From assembly GCA_022560715.1 (NCBI GenBank), contig JADFSQ010000068.1, forward strand, positions 1 to 8,071: a stretch of DNA of 8,071 nt. The letters run 5' to 3'. This stretch comes from Bacteroidota bacterium. Its GTDB lineage: Bacteria; Bacteroidota; Bacteroidia; Flavobacteriales; Flavobacteriaceae. Below, in pieces: positions 1 through 6,694 of the stretch (the stretch's first letter is position 1; each line of letters opens with the position of its first letter). Under the pieces are notes generated by a model. It made no database searches. It saw only the letters and a list, made by a program, of their open reading frames with translations, and was not told the origin of the DNA. The position numbers were made by a program, and so were the translations under genes.

Positions 1-6
1 TTTAAG

Positions 7-1056
7 TTACATATTGAGCAAGATTGAAGCAATTCTAAAGGTTGGCATATCACATTTTAAGGCAATCATATCTAATAGTTCTTTTCCGTTGTCATTTAAA
101 AAATTATAAACCACTTTTTCGTCGGCATCAAGTTCTACAAACAATTTCTTTTGTATTGGCATTTTTTCGCTTTCAATAAGCCAATTTAAAATATATGGTA
201 CATCTTCAGGTTTAGTCAATACGTGTGCTCTTTGATGCTTTATCAGGTTATTACAACCTACACTTTGCGTATCAGTAATACGTCCTGGAACTGCAAATAC
301 TTCTCGGTTATATGAATTTGCAATATCTGCAGTAACCAAACTTCCGCCTTTTTCAGCAGATTCTATAATTATAGTCGCTTCGCTTAATCCAGCAATAATT
401 CTGTTTCGTTTTAAGAAATTATTCCTGTCAAACTCATCAGTACTCCAAAAATCTGTAAAAAACCCGCCATTGCGTTCAATATCTACAACATACTTTTTAT
501 GAACTTTAGGATATATCTGGTTTAAACCATGTGCCAAACAGCCTATAGTTTGTAAATTATGTTTCAACGCTGCTTTTTGTGCAGTAATATCTGTACCATA
601 AGCTAAACCAGAAACTATTACAGGATTGAAAGGTGCCAATGCTTCAACCAAGCTTTCACAAACAGCAATGCCGTGCGTTGTTATTTTTCGTGTTCCAACT
701 ATACTTATGATGCGTTGCTGTTTAAGATTAATATTCCCAGATTGAAATAATATTATTGGACCATCAACACAATGTTTTAATTTTTCAGGGTAGTCTTCAT
801 CTGTAAAATAATGACAGACAATCTTATTCGCACGAATAAATTTCAATTCCTGTTCGGCTTCGATTAAATGATGTTTGCTAAACAAATCGCCTATCAAAAT
901 ACTGCCAATACCATCAATTTTAAGTAAATTATTTTTCTTCTCTTTTAAAACTGCTTCTGCAGAACCACAATGCTGAATCAGCTTTTTGGCTGTTATATCT
1001 CCGATTTTGGAAACATTTTGAAGTGCTAAAGCATAAAGCAATTTATTTTCAGTCAT
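7..1056 (-). CDS. dprA: DNA-processing protein DprA (C-terminus interrupted)
   Basis: DprA (Smf) binds incoming single-stranded DNA in the cytoplasm and loads RecA during natural transformation. The 349 visible residues carry a helix-hairpin-helix-like N-terminus (about 10-55) and the Rossmann-type DprA core: SIVGTRK (118-124), VSGLAYGTD (148-156), GCLAHGLNQIYP (172-183), FLKRNRIIAGLS (214-225), EKGGSLVTADIA (235-246) and AVPG (255-258). A C-terminal winged-helix (DML1-like) segment starts near 300. It ends abruptly at ILLNM. The next codons on the minus strand are TAA, CTT, AAA (stop, Leu, Lys). Family members usually continue with Met-Glu-Leu-Lys-Gly and about 15 more residues ending in a PG-containing beta-wing. 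A GAA-to-TAA change at codon 350 therefore looks likely, with the tail outside the window. The start at 1056 is supported by an AAAGGA site four bases upstream. Identity is very sure; the truncation is inferred from family knowledge. Confidence 0.95.
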   Translation of the reverse strand: MTENKLLYALALQNVSKIGDITAKKLIQHCGSAEAVLKEKKNNLLKIDGIGSILIGDLFSKHHLIEAEQELKFIRANKIVCHYFTDEDYPEKLKHCVDGPIILFQSGNINLKQQRIISIVGTRKITTHGIAVCESLVEALAPFNPVIVSGLAYGTDITAQKAALKHNLQTIGCLAHGLNQIYPKVHKKYVVDIERNGGFFTDFWSTDEFDRNNFLKRNRIIAGLSEATIIIESAEKGGSLVTADIANSYNREVFAVPGRITDTQSVGCNNLIKHQRAHVLTKPEDVPYILNWLIESEKMPIQKKLFVELDADEKVVYNFLNDNGKELLDMIALKCDMPTFRIASILLNM

Positions 1057-1060
1057 ATAT

Positions 1061-1066
1061 TCCTTT
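1061..1066 (-). promoter_or_regulatory. Ribosome binding site of dprA
   Basis: On the minus strand AAAGGA stands four bases before the ATG at 1056. Most genes in this window have no recognisable Shine-Dalgarno sequence, as is usual in Bacteroidetes, so this site helps fix the dprA start. Confidence 0.55.
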
Positions 1067-1088
1067 GTTTTACAGCATACAAGAAACT

Positions 1089-1117
1089 AAAATTTAGAGT
1101 GTTAATAAATAGTTCAA
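1089..1117 (-). promoter_or_regulatory. Possible dprA promoter
   Basis: On the minus strand TTG (1117-1115) is followed after 18 bases by TAAATTTT (1096-1089). This matches the Bacteroidetes sigma-ABfr pattern TTG - about 19 - TAnnTTTG except for the final base. It sits about 35 bp upstream of the dprA start in the intergenic region shared with the divergent HU/SPOR gene. It is a motif match only. Confidence 0.35.
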
Positions 1118-1146
1118 TCAATTTTTTTTCAGCACATAAAATTTTT

Positions 1147-1154
1147 TAACTTTG
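1147..1154 (+). promoter_or_regulatory. -7 box of the HU/SPOR gene, probably leaderless transcript
   Basis: TAACTTTG is a perfect match to the Bacteroidetes -7 consensus TAnnTTTG. Its G lies only five bases before the ATG at 1160, so transcription would begin at or just before the start codon. No clear TTG -33 box is seen 17-23 bases upstream, where the sequence is T-rich. No ribosome binding site is present, which fits a leaderless or very short-leader mRNA. Confidence 0.45.
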
Positions 1155-1159
1155 TTTAC

Positions 1160-2098
1160 ATGCAATTAGAGGCTTACATAAGCGATTTATTATACAGATA
1201 CGAATGCGTTATTGTACCAGAATTCGGTGCTTTTTTAACGCAAACCACTTCTGCAAAAATCAATGAAAGGACGAATTCTTTTTATCCTCCAAAAAAAGTG
1301 TTGTCTTTTAACCAGCAATTAAAACACAACGATGGGCTTTTGGCAAATTATATTGCTGATGTTGAAAAAACACCTTATGAAGATGCTGTTAAAAAAATTG
1401 CAAAAAGAACAAAGGCTTTAAAATCTTCTTTACTCGAAGGTGAAACCATCCGTTTTAATAATATTGGTAATGTGTCTTTAAATAAAGAAGGAAATCTAAC
1501 ATTTGAACCTTCATATCACTTAAATTATTTAACCGATGCGTTTGGTTTAACACAATTTGTATCGCCTAATATAACTCGCGAAGTTTACAAACAAGAGGTT
1601 GAAACCATTGAAAACGTTATTCCGTTAACAATTACTTCAGAAAAAAGAAAAGCAAGACCTTATTTAAAATATGCTGCAGTTGCAGTTATTGCTTTATCCA
1701 TTGGAGGTTTTATGGCTTCTAATTATTATGTTGGACAAATTGAACAACACAACCAATTAGCACAAGAGGAAGCCAATACACAGCTTGATAACAAAATTCA
1801 GGAAGCTACTTTTATTATCAATAATCCGCTACCAACTATAACATTAAATGTTGCTAAACAAAGTGGAAATTATCATATTGTTGCTGGTGCGTTTCGTATT
1901 GAAGAAAATTCTACGAGAAAACTAAAACAACTTCAAACTTTAGGCTACAACGCCAGAAAAATTGGTAAAAACAAATACGGTTTACACCAAGTTGTTTATT
2001 CCAGTTACGAGACAAGAGTTGAAGCGCAACGTTCTCTTTACAAAATACGCAGAGAACACAATAATGATGCTTGGTTGTTAGTGCAGAAATTGAATTAA
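1160..2098 (+). CDS. HU-CCDC81-like and SPOR domain membrane protein
   Basis: This 312-residue protein begins with the typical N-terminus of the bacterial HU-CCDC81 family (ISDLLYRYECVIVPEFGAFL at 7-26), which supports the chosen ATG. Two HU-like subdomains appear to fill residues 1-60 and 60-135; the IRFNNIGNVSLNKEGNLTF stretch (97-115) resembles the beta-arm region of HU folds. One hydrophobic transmembrane helix lies at about 169-190 (YAAVAVIALSIGGFMASNYY) after a basic stretch EKRKARP, so the HU part should be cytoplasmic. After a Gln/Glu-rich linker, residues 236-311 form a SPOR domain (GNYHIVAGAFR at the start), a periplasmic fold that binds peptidoglycan stripped of stem peptides at division sites. 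The architecture suggests a link between a cytoplasmic HU-like module and septal cell wall; whether this module binds DNA is unknown. The gene is divergent from dprA and overlaps the stop codon of the convergent outer-membrane protein gene by 4 bp. Confidence 0.92.
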   Translation: MQLEAYISDLLYRYECVIVPEFGAFLTQTTSAKINERTNSFYPPKKVLSFNQQLKHNDGLLANYIADVEKTPYEDAVKKIAKRTKALKSSLLEGETIRFNNIGNVSLNKEGNLTFEPSYHLNYLTDAFGLTQFVSPNITREVYKQEVETIENVIPLTITSEKRKARPYLKYAAVAVIALSIGGFMASNYYVGQIEQHNQLAQEEANTQLDNKIQEATFIINNPLPTITLNVAKQSGNYHIVAGAFRIEENSTRKLKQLQTLGYNARKIGKNKYGLHQVVYSSYETRVEAQRSLYKIRREHNNDAWLLVQKLN

Positions 2099-2340
2099 AA
2101 ATTATATGTCATATTAAGCAAAAAATATCTCGGTAAAATATTTGTTCTATAAATATTTGTTGAAAAATCGGTTGTTTGTATTTGCTCAAAATTATCTTCG
2201 TTTAGCAAGTTTTTTGCAACAAAACTAAATTCAAGTTTTTTATTTTTTGGTCTGTACCTAAATGTAGCATCGAGAAACATATAGTTTTCTGATTTGTTTT
2301 CTCGGCTTGGCAAAAAATAATCTGATGATAGTAAAACAAA
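2095..2340 (-). pseudogene. Severed C-terminal end of the outer-membrane barrel gene
   Basis: After the TGA at 2341-2343 the same reading frame stays open for 81 more codons to a TAA at 2095-2097. The encoded segment has alternating beta-strands typical of TonB-receptor-type barrels (FVLLSSDYFLPS, YMFLDATFRYRP, LEFSFVAKNLLNEDNF, YFLLNMTYNF) and ends in the C-terminal aromatic Phe that barrels need for assembly. This is the missing end of the preceding gene, not an independent one. An internal ATG at 2313 could start a 72-residue product, but it has no signal peptide and no sensible role alone. The 3' end overlaps the stop of the convergent HU/SPOR gene. Confidence 0.85.
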
Positions 2341-4758
2341 TCATTTTTTGCTAGGCTTTAATATAATTTTAAAAGTGTTGTTTAATGATTCGTTAATAAA
2401 TTGATTGCTACCTTGACTTTGAGAAATTGATTTGGAAAAGTTGATAGTGTTTTCAAAATTTATAAACCCATCAAATGCCGTTTTCATAAATAGTTCTGTA
2501 TTTAAAAACTGACCTTTATTGTTTCTTAATTCTGAATTATTTACAATATTTCTATATTCTGAAATGGAATAATTAGAACGTAATTTTATAGTAGATTCTA
2601 AAAACGGAATATACTTGGCTACTAGAAAATTAAAACTCAAATTACTATTATCTTGTGGTAGATAAAAATAGTTGATTTGGGTCGTATTCTCGTTAATTAT
2701 AGTATTTGTAAAAAAGTTTCCTGTTGTTTTTCCATAATTTACACCTGCGTTTATTTCAAGCAAATTGTATAAATCATTTAAGTAGTAAAACAGTCCATAA
2801 TTTAATGATTCTTGCAACTTTAAACTTGGTGTATTGCTTATTGTTGTTCGGTTATTTATTAGAATTTGGTTTAGAAAAAGATACCTTTCTGCTTTAGGAT
2901 TTTTATTAAAACCTGCGTTTGCTGATAAGGATGAAACACTATTTAAACGATACCGAATATTTAATGAAGGTTCAAAAATAAAATCTACCTGTGTGTTTTT
3001 AGAGTTGTTTTCTATAACGTTAATTTCTTGATTTAGATAACTCATTGAGTATGATGGCGAGAATTTCCATTTACCAATGCTGTAATGATAAGCACCTAAC
3101 TGATATATCGTTTTTTTTGAATATTTTAAGTCGTTTATACCGTTTTCTACTATAATGCTTTCTGTTGAATTTTCATTCAATAATTCAGATTGAAGTTTGT
3201 TATTATCTAAAACACCACCAACCGAAAATGTGTATTTATTACTTTTTGAGGTCGAACCCAAAAGCGTTGCTTGTGTTTCGAGATAGTTTTTTTTGAAATT
3301 ACTTTTTTGCACATTATTATCAAAATTAACCGAATTAATAACTGAAGGACTTATCTGATAAGTCTGCGGAACATCATTAGTAGATTGAAACACTAAAAAC
3401 TGAAACGCCTTTTTGTCTGAAAGTTTTTTAGTGTAAAGTAGTTTTTGTTTTAAATAAAAATCTTTAGAATTAAGCAACGACTCAAAATTAGTGTTGCTAT
3501 TTGAAATTACTGTTGAAAGCGTTTTTATATTTTCTTGTCGTATGCGTAAATTATATTCAAGCAACGAGGTTTTTGAAGAGTTGTATTTAATTTCCAGGTC
3601 GCCACGATATTGTTTTGGTTTTTTAGTTATAACAGTATTGTCGGTTGTTGTAAAAGATTCTTCATTAATAGTATATTGATTTTCAAACAATTGCTGGCTT
3701 GTAATTTTATCGTTAATATAATATAGATTTGTTTTTACTTTTAGGCGTTTATTTATTTTAAAAATGGCATTATAATTTCCAAAATATTGATTGTTAATAT
3801 TTACTCTTTTATTATCTAAGGTGTTCGAAAAACGTGTTTCTGGAATGATTTTTCGAGCAAAGAAATCTTTTTCTTTAAGTTGTTCTAAATTAATACTAAA
3901 CCCAAAATAGTCAAAAGGCGAATGGTTAATACCTATATTATTATATGCCAATGTGGCAAAAGATTTATAGTTTTTTGTAATGCCCAAAATGTTGGTGTTA
4001 ATGTTCAATGCTTGTTTTCCTGTTTCAAAAACACCAAGACCTAAGTCTATATTTCCCGAAAAATCTAATCTCCCTTTTTTTAATTTTAGGTTTAATACTA
4101 CTTTATTACCAGCTTCAATGCCTTTTAAAAGCGGGTTTTCGGAGTAGTTTTCTATGGCTTGCACTTGCTCTACCATATCTACATTTATGTTTTTTGTGCC
4201 AAGTGAGTAATTGTAGCCAAAAAGGTTATCGCCTTCTAACAATACAGTTTCTACCGATTTACCTTTGTACTTTATCTCACCAGTACTTGTGTTTACTTCA
4301 ATACCTGGGAGTTTTTTTATGAGGTCTTCAATTTTTCTTTCTGAACCATCTCGATACGCAGCAACATTGTATTTAACAGTGTCTTTTTTTATGATAAAAG
4401 AACGTTTTTTTGCTTTTATTATTATTTCGTCAAGTTTGGTTACATTGTCTTTTTTTAAGATAAAATTAATGTTGTAGGTTTTATCTTTTTGAGGGTTTTC
4501 TATAATGTAGGTTTCTTTAAAATAACCATTGGCAACAACTTCTATTAAAATTTCTTGATAATCTTTTTTTAAATTAATAGTAAACCCTCCATTTCTCGCA
4601 ATTATATATTCTTTAATACTTTTAGGGTTGTTGGCTTCTTTTATTAAAATATTTGCTGTGTAAACAGTAGTATGTTCATTATCTGAAAAAGTGCCGTTTA
4701 TAGTTTGAGAAAATGAGTTTATAGAGAATAGGAGTATTACTAAATAATAAAATTTCAT
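2341..4758 (-). CDS. TonB-receptor-like outer-membrane barrel protein, prematurely stopped
   Basis: The 805 residues start with a signal peptide (MKFYYLVILLFSINSFSQ, cleavage likely after SFSQ). A carboxypeptidase-regulatory-like beta-sandwich follows at about 19-110. A plug-like domain covers about 125-230 (RKIEDLIKKLPGIEVN, ETVLLEGDNLFGYNYSLG, GIEAGNKVVLNLKLKKG), and the rest is a long run of amphipathic strands of an outer-membrane barrel. No TonB box is obvious. This type of receptor is commonly found beside GLPGLI genes in Bacteroidetes. Its ATG overlaps the stop of the upstream GLPGLI gene (ATGA at 4758-4755), so the two are probably translationally coupled. The reading ends in KPSKK followed by TGA, while the frame continues without a shift into the true barrel end. 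Full length would be 887 residues; the TGA most simply replaces TGG (Trp), or CGA/AGA (Arg). Without the last strands the barrel should not fold. Its ligand is unknown. Confidence 0.88.
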   Translation of the reverse strand: MKFYYLVILLFSINSFSQTINGTFSDNEHTTVYTANILIKEANNPKSIKEYIIARNGGFTINLKKDYQEILIEVVANGYFKETYIIENPQKDKTYNINFILKKDNVTKLDEIIIKAKKRSFIIKKDTVKYNVAAYRDGSERKIEDLIKKLPGIEVNTSTGEIKYKGKSVETVLLEGDNLFGYNYSLGTKNINVDMVEQVQAIENYSENPLLKGIEAGNKVVLNLKLKKGRLDFSGNIDLGLGVFETGKQALNINTNILGITKNYKSFATLAYNNIGINHSPFDYFGFSINLEQLKEKDFFARKIIPETRFSNTLDNKRVNINNQYFGNYNAIFKINKRLKVKTNLYYINDKITSQQLFENQYTINEESFTTTDNTVITKKPKQYRGDLEIKYNSSKTSLLEYNLRIRQENIKTLSTVISNSNTNFESLLNSKDFYLKQKLLYTKKLSDKKAFQFLVFQSTNDVPQTYQISPSVINSVNFDNNVQKSNFKKNYLETQATLLGSTSKSNKYTFSVGGVLDNNKLQSELLNENSTESIIVENGINDLKYSKKTIYQLGAYHYSIGKWKFSPSYSMSYLNQEINVIENNSKNTQVDFIFEPSLNIRYRLNSVSSLSANAGFNKNPKAERYLFLNQILINNRTTISNTPSLKLQESLNYGLFYYLNDLYNLLEINAGVNYGKTTGNFFTNTIINENTTQINYFYLPQDNSNLSFNFLVAKYIPFLESTIKLRSNYSISEYRNIVNNSELRNNKGQFLNTELFMKTAFDGFINFENTINFSKSISQSQGSNQFINESLNNTFKIILKPSKK

Positions 4759-5534
4759 TCCACATTAAAAATTTCAAATCCCATTGGAATTTTACCATTG
4801 CTACTAATATTAAACTCTACTTTAGAGTTTTGAAATTTAGAATTCATACTTCGTGTAAAGTTCTTATGTGCTTGAATATATTTTTTCTTAAAACCCTCCC
4901 AATTTACAGACTTATTCTTTTTTACAATTGTGTTTTTTAGTGTTTTTTCATCAACCTCGGTAAGTTGCCCAAAAGTAGATATTGCTGTCATTTTTATCTT
5001 ATTTTCGTCATCAATAATTTCTAAAATAAGACCTGGTAAACCTCCAAATTTCCAAGGACCAGAAGAAATTGGTATCGACTCGGTAAAATAGGCAATATAA
5101 TTTCTGCCTCTAAAGGTTGTTGTAGCTTTTTGGCACTTGTAACCATTTATTTCTTTAAACTTATCAATTATTCTCCAGTTAAAGATATTTAACGAATCTC
5201 GCTGTAATACATACTTGTTTAATATAATATAATTTGTGTATATTTTATTTGTTTTGAAGTTTTTATATACATATTTCTTGTCTTTACCGTCAGGCGTAAT
5301 TCTAATTGCTACTCTCCCTTCATCATTGCGAGTTACTCTTTCATAATTGTTTATGCTTTCTTGTACAAATAAAGTAATTGAGTCATCTACAATCAATACA
5401 TTTTCTCTGTAAATTGGATACGATTTTTCGGAAAGTTTAAAATCTTGAATATACTTTATTTTTCCTTGCAATTGAGCTAAAATATTATGTTGGAAACACA
5501 TAATTAATATAACTAACAAAACTATGTTTTTCAT
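4755..5534 (-). CDS. GLPGLI family protein (copy 1)
   Basis: This 259-residue exported protein belongs to the GLPGLI family (TIGR01200-type), found in Bacteroidetes and of unknown function. From the ATG at 5534 it has a signal peptide (MKNIVLLVILIMCFQHNILAQ). The core carries GYKCQKATTTFRGRNY (about 131-146), then GPWKFGGLPGLI (159-170) with the name motif at 165-170, followed by LEIIDDENK. The frame is open farther upstream to an ATG at 5627, but those 31 residues are hydrophilic and would bury the signal peptide inside the protein, so the start at 5534 is preferred. No Shine-Dalgarno site is seen. It overlaps the outer-membrane barrel gene by 4 bp (ATGA), so both products probably act together at the periplasmic side of the outer membrane. 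It is a diverged paralogue of the second GLPGLI gene upstream in the same orientation. Confidence 0.9.
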   Translation of the reverse strand: MKNIVLLVILIMCFQHNILAQLQGKIKYIQDFKLSEKSYPIYRENVLIVDDSITLFVQESINNYERVTRNDEGRVAIRITPDGKDKKYVYKNFKTNKIYTNYIILNKYVLQRDSLNIFNWRIIDKFKEINGYKCQKATTTFRGRNYIAYFTESIPISSGPWKFGGLPGLILEIIDDENKIKMTAISTFGQLTEVDEKTLKNTIVKKNKSVNWEGFKKKYIQAHKNFTRSMNSKFQNSKVEFNISSNGKIPMGFEIFNVE

Positions 5535-5845
5535 ACAACTTGATTTTTGCATTAGTAAGCCTAAGTGATTAGTTGCACCACGTTGTTGTTTATTTTTATC
5601 ATTTTTAAATACAGAAAATGATTTCATAATACTATACTACAATTGAGTTTTGGTCTTGTAAATAGGCGTTACATTTCTATCATAATTCCAGAAGATTGTG
5701 CTTTTTCATTAAATATCTCCTTTTTTTTAGTTATTTTAATATTATGTGGAGCCACCATCATCGTCTTCTTCAAAAAAGGTTTTATATACTTTGCATAGCA
5801 GTCTTAAATTACTTTAAAAGATTACTTCTCTAAATAAGTATTCAA
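5535..5845 (-). other. Gap between the two GLPGLI genes, with possible gene remnant
   Basis: These 311 bases lie between two co-oriented operon members, where only a few bases would be expected. No conventional promoter or terminator is seen. On the minus strand there is a strong Shine-Dalgarno (AAGGAG, 5722-5717) seven bases before an ATG at 5709 that opens only nine codons (MKKHNLLEL, stop 5682-5680). A stop-bounded frame just upstream ends in the acidic tail FFEEDDDGGST. Another stop-bounded frame of some 44 codons (ending in GIMIEM) overlaps both. The frame of GLPGLI copy 1 is open back to about 5635. The pieces could be remnants of one or two small peptide genes, but no family is recognised. 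Confidence 0.4.
5717..5722 (-). promoter_or_regulatory. Strong Shine-Dalgarno before a nine-codon reading frame
   Basis: AAGGAG on the minus strand stands seven bases from ATG 5709-5707. Such a canonical site is rare among the genes here. The reading frame it serves (5709-5680) encodes only MKKHNLLEL. The start resembles the lysine/asparagine/leucine-rich beginnings of Bacteroidetes natural-product leader peptides, but it is far too short to assign. Confidence 0.35.
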
Positions 5846-6622
5846 TTAGAAATCTGTTGTTACGCCCTCTTTTAACTGAAACTTCTCACTAATTATTTCT
5901 TTTCTGTTTTTTACCTTAATAGTAACTGTTGATTCTCCTGCATCAGAAGTTTCATAACTGGTTTTTAATTTCTTAATAACATTGTCCATAATTCGAAGAA
6001 ATGTTTTTTCTAACTGCTCCCAAGTAATAAATTTATTTTTCTCGATAAATTTTTGATATCTACTTTCTATATTCTCGTTATGTAGCTTAATTTCAATGCA
6101 TTCCATTTTATAGAATTCATCATTCTCGTCAGAAACTACTTTTAAAATCATTCCTGGTAATCCGTGAAATTTCCATGGTCCATTTTGTATTGCGATTTCA
6201 GATGTAAAAGAAGCAAAATATTCCCTACCTCTAAATTTTGTTTTTGCGATTTGGCAGTTGTAACCTAAAACGACTTCGGTAGAGTCTATTAAATTCCATT
6301 TCATATTAGATAAAGAATCTTTTACATAAAACACCTTACTTAGTAATTTATAATTATGATAAATTTCTGACTTTTTAAGATTTTTAAAAAGGATGTATTT
6401 ACTCTTATTTTTCGAAGGTTTGTACATAACTGATTCGTCTTTTTTAGATTCAATTATTTTCGTATCACTATTTTGTAACCAAAGACTTTTGTTTAGATTA
6501 ATATATAGTAATTTTGTAGAGATAAGTTCATTTTGAATTTCTTCAAAAACAAATAATTGATGCTTATTTTGTGATATTAAATTTTGTGATAAAAAAAGTA
6601 GGATTAATATTATTTTTTTCAT
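5846..6622 (-). CDS. GLPGLI family protein (copy 2)
   Basis: This 258-residue secreted protein of the GLPGLI family has a signal peptide at 1-18 (MKKIILILLFLSQNLISQ). The conserved family block is present: GYNCQIAKTKFRGREY (120-135), then GPWKFHGLPGMI (148-159), in which the name motif reads GLPGMI, followed by LKVVSDEND. It shares with copy 1 the GY.CQ.A...FRGR.Y and GPWKF.GLPG.I spacing, with little similarity elsewhere, so the two are old rather than recent duplicates. A second Cys (175) after the block is not matched in copy 1. It starts 16 bp downstream of a strong terminator that follows the small peptide gene, with no promoter visible between them, so expression probably depends on read-through. 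The function is unknown; a periplasmic or outer-membrane-facing role is inferred from the signal peptide and the barrel partner. Confidence 0.9.
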   Translation of the reverse strand: MKKIILILLFLSQNLISQNKHQLFVFEEIQNELISTKLLYINLNKSLWLQNSDTKIIESKKDESVMYKPSKNKSKYILFKNLKKSEIYHNYKLLSKVFYVKDSLSNMKWNLIDSTEVVLGYNCQIAKTKFRGREYFASFTSEIAIQNGPWKFHGLPGMILKVVSDENDEFYKMECIEIKLHNENIESRYQKFIEKNKFITWEQLEKTFLRIMDNVIKKLKTSYETSDAGESTVTIKVKNRKEIISEKFQLKEGVTTDF

Positions 6623-6637
6623 TTTTTTTAGGAAATT

Positions 6638-6665
6638 AAAAGAGCCGAAGAAACTCCAGCTCTTT
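6638..6665 (-). terminator. Rho-independent terminator after the small peptide gene
   Basis: On the minus strand AAAGAGCTGGAG and CTTCGGCTCTTT pair over 12 positions (two of them G-U) around a TTT loop (6653-6651), followed by a short run of four T. It lies 30 bp after the peptide stop and 15 bp before the next ATG. The T-run is short, so the terminator may be leaky and set the ratio between the peptide and the genes downstream. Confidence 0.75.
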
Positions 6666-6694
6666 GTAGTTATTAAAAATTTAAAATATTACTG

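Noticed and set aside
2341..2343. Reassigned genetic code (TGA as Trp)
   Set aside because: TGG is used for Trp throughout, TGA is the natural stop of GLPGLI copy 1, and the dprA interruption is TAA, so one recoding rule does not explain both.
2834..4477. Several plus-strand open frames of 62-104 codons opposite the outer-membrane gene
   Set aside because: They are antisense to a long gene with clear domains, have no family features or ribosome sites, and are best explained as shadows.
5535..5627. N-terminal extension of GLPGLI copy 1 from ATG 5627
   Set aside because: It adds a hydrophilic stretch before a clear signal peptide starting at 5534; exported proteins of this family start at the signal peptide.
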